From: JABDLO01 sp035327565 | GTDB taxonomy: Bacteria; Bacteroidota; Bacteroidia; Chitinophagales; Saprospiraceae | DNA length: 64,000 bases | Direction: 5' to 3' | Assembly: GCA_035327565.1 (NCBI GenBank) | Contig: DAOLDB010000011.1 | Span: 1 to 64,000 of the forward strand | In this document: one piece after another, positions 61,392 to 64,000 of the stretch | Layout: every line of letters starts with the position of its first letter | Position numbering within the stretch: position 1 is the first letter of the stretch | Program-made: the position numbers and the translations under genes | The notes under the pieces: model-generated | The model's input: the letters and a program-made list of their open reading frames with translations, nothing else | Told to the model about the DNA's origin: nothing | Database searches by the model: none

Positions 61392-64000
61392 TTGGATATT
61401 TTTACAATTCAGGAAATTCAAATATGTGACTGTTTCTCCATGCATGGAAAGTTAATATATGAAAGCGGGAAAACTTCCTTATATGTCAATATAAATGAAA
61501 ATGGAGAACAGCATGTGATCAAGACACTGAAGATTCCATTTCCTACACGGTATGAACTTCAATCATTTTACAATGAACATGATATCAGTTCCAGTTTACC
61601 TGAAAAAGGCGTAAGACGAAGCCTTGAAAAGGGTAAAAAAAACGGGCAACACCGTCTGATTTTACAATACATTGAAGGGGTAAGTCTGGCACAAACCCTA
61701 AAAGACAAAAGAAAACTTGACATCAGAGAATTTCTGAACGTTTCATCATTGTTGAGTTTTCGACTAGGTCAACTGCATGACAAACATATCATTCACAGAA
61801 ATATAGCTCCAGGAAATATCATGATAACCCAACCTGAATGTGATGTGGTTTTAATAGACATGAGTGCAGCCGTCCTGCAGGAACAAATGCTGATTTTTCC
61901 TTTTCACCCAGACAAAATGTTGGATTCCATTGCTTATCTCAGCCCTGAACTGACGGGACGTACGCAAAGACCTGCGGATCACCGATGCGATTTATATTCA
62001 TTGGGTATTTGTATGTACGAAATGTTGACCGGATTTAACCCATTTCGAGGAGAAGACTCTGTTACTTTAATTTATCGTCATCTTGCACATATCCCTGAAC
62101 CCCCATCTTCTCTTAGCCCGGAGATTCCGAAAGTGATTAGTAATATCATCATGAAGTTATTGCAAAAAAATCCCGAGGATCGATATCAAACGGCAATGGG
62201 GGTAAAAAATGACCTGGATCAATGCATCAATATGATTAAGAATAACGGCAACATTCATGACTTTTCTATTGCTGAAAAGGACTTCTGTGGAAGCGTATTG
62301 TTGCCTCAAAAATTATACGGTAGAGAAACTGAAATACTTCAATTGTTGGCGGCCTTTCAACGTTGTTCTGCAGGGAGTAAGGAATTGATTGTTATCAGAG
62401 GTAAGCCCGGAACAGGAAAATCTTCTTTGGCCAGGACTTTACAAATCCCGGTGGCAGAAGCACATGGTTTTTATGTAACCGGCAATCAGGATAGATTCCA
62501 TGATTCTGTACCTTATTTTGGTATTACCCAGGCAGTCAATGAATGGATTCAGGCCCTACTTGCTATGAAGGAAGATGAACTGCAAAATTATTCGGTTCGT
62601 CTGAAAAATGGATTAGGGAAAGAAGGAACTTTGTTAACACGGATTCTGCCATCACTTGAATGGTTGACCGGACCGGCAAATGAATCATTGGATCCCGGTG
62701 AAAATGACACGATGACAAGCCTTCATGAACAATTTTATCTATTTTTTCAATCGGCTTGTGTTCAGGGACATCCGGTTGTTTTTTTCATAGATGATGCACA
62801 GTGGGCCGATCAGGATAGTATAGTACTTTTGCGGAGTATTTTCATGAATCCAAAGATTTCTTATTTTCTTTGTATTCTGGCGTTTTTGGAAGACCAGGGG
62901 GAAGAAAACGAATATTTGAACAATGCCATCAACGATATTCATCTTTCAGGAGTTCCGGTTGAGCAGATTCATATTGGGAATCTTAACCTTTTGTCCATTA
63001 AACAATTCCTTAATGATACACTCAAAAGTACATCGAAGAGAATTGACTCTCTTGCTGAACTTATTCATCGCAAGACCCAAGGCAATGCATATTTTTTGAC
63101 ACGGTTCCTCGAAACCATAGTGCACAAAAAACATATAACTTTCAACCACTCTGAGAATCTGTGGACATGGAATGAAAAGGCGATTCAGCTTTTACCTGCG
63201 AGTGAAAATACTTTGGAATTATTTATTGATCAATGGAATGAATTATCAATGCAAGCCCAGAAACTCCTTCAATTTGGAGCTTGTATAGGGATAGTTTTTG
63301 ATGTAGAATGGATTGAAAATTTAGTTGACTTCTCATATAATAATATTGAAGAAAGTCTCAGGGAATCTATTTTGTCCGGCTTAATTATAGAAGTGGATGA
63401 TGTCAGGAATACTTTTTCACATCCTCAGATTCATCATTTCATTTACGAATGTATGTCTGTAATAGATCGTGAATATATTCATTATAACATTGGTAAAAAA
63501 CTATGGAATCAGCTGAGGGATGATCCCGATAATGATCGTATTTTTGAAACGGTCGATCAGATGAACAGGGGTTTTGGGTTGGTAAAAAATAATGAAAAGG
63601 AATCATTGGCTGAATTGAATGAGAAAGCGGGAAAATTGGCTATGAACCGGTCTGCGTTCCATTCTGCGGCGAGATACTTCCAGGAAGGAATTCGTTTTCT
63701 GCATGAAGATCATTGGTTTGTACACTATGACTTGAGTCTGTCATTGTATTCAGGTGCTTGCGAAGCATTCATGGAGACAGAAAATATGGAGCTTCTGGAG
63801 TTTTATGGTGACAGTATTAATAAGAATGCACGTAATCCGGTCGATAAATTTTCCTATATCAGGACAAGAGTTTCAGTCTTGAAAAAGCAAAACAAACTTG
63901 CCACAGCTATACAGGTAGGATTGGATTATATCAGCCTTGTAGGTGAGAGAATACCTGAAAATCCTACAGATATTCAGGTAATTAATCAATTGACAGGTCT
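61392..64000 (+). CDS. Giant kinase-ATPase signalling protein, N-terminal part (HRN kinase domain)
   Basis: An open frame runs without a stop to the right edge (869 codons visible). TTG 61392 keeps the first strand of the kinase fold (FTIQEIQICDCF); ATG 61440 is the alternative. Residues 1-275 are a Ser/Thr-kinase-like domain with K44 (VIKTLK). The catalytic loop is IIHRNIAPGNIM (N137 where HRD has Asp), and DMS 156-158 replaces DFG. APE-like SPELTGR and DLYSLGICMYEMLTG are kept. Residues about 310-600 form an AAA/STAND-type ATPase: YGRETE, Walker A GKPGTGKS (337-344), Walker B FFIDDAQWAD (D467-468). TPR-like helices follow from about 730. Such proteins usually end in GAF, HisKA and HATPase domains, here beyond the window. 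Confidence 0.82.
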   Translation, partial: MDIFTIQEIQICDCFSMHGKLIYESGKTSLYVNINENGEQHVIKTLKIPFPTRYELQSFYNEHDISSSLPEKGVRRSLEKGKKNGQHRLILQYIEGVSLAQTLKDKRKLDIREFLNVSSLLSFRLGQLHDKHIIHRNIAPGNIMITQPECDVVLIDMSAAVLQEQMLIFPFHPDKMLDSIAYLSPELTGRTQRPADHRCDLYSLGICMYEMLTGFNPFRGEDSVTLIYRHLAHIPEPPSSLSPEIPKVISNIIMKLLQKNPEDRYQTAMGVKNDLDQCINMIKNNGNIHDFSIAEKDFCGSVLLPQKLYGRETEILQLLAAFQRCSAGSKELIVIRGKPGTGKSSLARTLQIPVAEAHGFYVTGNQDRFHDSVPYFGITQAVNEWIQALLAMKEDELQNYSVRLKNGLGKEGTLLTRILPSLEWLTGPANESLDPGENDTMTSLHEQFYLFFQSACVQGHPVVFFIDDAQWADQDSIVLLRSIFMNPKISYFLCILAFLEDQGEENEYLNNAINDIHLSGVPVEQIHIGNLNLLSIKQFLNDTLKSTSKRIDSLAELIHRKTQGNAYFLTRFLETIVHKKHITFNHSENLWTWNEKAIQLLPASENTLELFIDQWNELSMQAQKLLQFGACIGIVFDVEWIENLVDFSYNNIEESLRESILSGLIIEVDDVRNTFSHPQIHHFIYECMSVIDREYIHYNIGKKLWNQLRDDPDNDRIFETVDQMNRGFGLVKNNEKESLAELNEKAGKLAMNRSAFHSAARYFQEGIRFLHEDHWFVHYDLSLSLYSGACEAFMETENMELLEFYGDSINKNARNPVDKFSYIRTRVSVLKKQNKLATAIQVGLDYISLVGERIPENPTDIQVINQLTG

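Noticed and set aside
1..64000. CRISPR arrays, tRNA or rRNA genes
   Set aside because: No regularly spaced direct repeats and no cloverleaf or rRNA-like conserved segments were noticed in the intergenic gaps; a tRNA scan would be the decisive test.

Overview
The window comes from a low-GC Bacteroidota chromosome, most likely a Saprospiria- or Chitinophagia-like environmental bacterium. The evidence is the gene families present: an Omp28-type lipoprotein beside a DUF6029-type barrel, a Bacteroidota-style order of pheT, coiled-coil gene, zapA and RNase Y, an OadGAB sodium pump, an IPTL-CTERM-like surface protein, many lipoproteins, and candidate promoters of the Bacteroidota TTTG / TAnnTTTG type. 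Shine-Dalgarno sequences are weak or absent. No rRNA, tRNA, CRISPR array, prophage or recognisable defence system was seen.

Layout. 1-2505 is a decayed accessory patch. A transposase C-terminus and an oppositely oriented transposase N-terminus flank a Crp/Fnr regulator broken by one in-frame TGA and an NAD-dependent epimerase broken by a one-base deletion. 3103-5009 holds a secreted IPTL-CTERM-like protein and a Kelch lipoprotein. 5433-10761 (minus strand) is a run of zinc-ribbon protein, M14 metallopeptidase, DUF900 hydrolase and threonine synthase. 11132-14344 has a SatD-like regulator and a YfcC-type transporter with an ArgE-type deacylase. 14591-22964 carries parC, an acyl-CoA synthetase with an alpha/beta hydrolase, a beta-lactamase-fold lipoprotein and htpG. 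23142-28030 is the operon pheT, coiled-coil gene, zapA, rny. 28172-32315 is an envelope/redox group: Omp28, DUF6029, TlpA-like thioredoxin, SCO protein and a small lipoprotein.

32560-35278 has a DASH cryptochrome and a META-NlpE-META lipoprotein. 35351-39495 is oadG-oadA-oadB followed by a LolD-type ATPase. 39671-45370 has aspartate kinase, a hybrid histidine kinase, a putative outer-membrane protein and an alpha/beta hydrolase. 45716-52081 has an SSS sodium symporter, MgtE, an S10-like peptidase and a saccharopine dehydrogenase-like protein. 52537-60398 runs on the plus strand: ftsK with a clear terminator, a GH3 protein, ccmB, ccmC, a CcmD-like protein and glutamate dehydrogenase. msrA follows on the minus strand. 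The right edge cuts a very large kinase-ATPase signalling protein whose kinase domain has HRN instead of HRD.

Together the genes suggest an aerobic, sodium-using heterotroph that degrades peptides: several exported peptidases and hydrolases, cytochrome c maturation, a copper chaperone, and a sodium pump together with a sodium symporter. Most of the window is ordinary chromosomal core. The least ordinary items are the damaged cassette at the left, the divergent OadA, the CcmC with an inserted extracytoplasmic domain, the META-NlpE-META lipoprotein and the HRN kinase at the right. I found no convincing wholly new multi-gene system.
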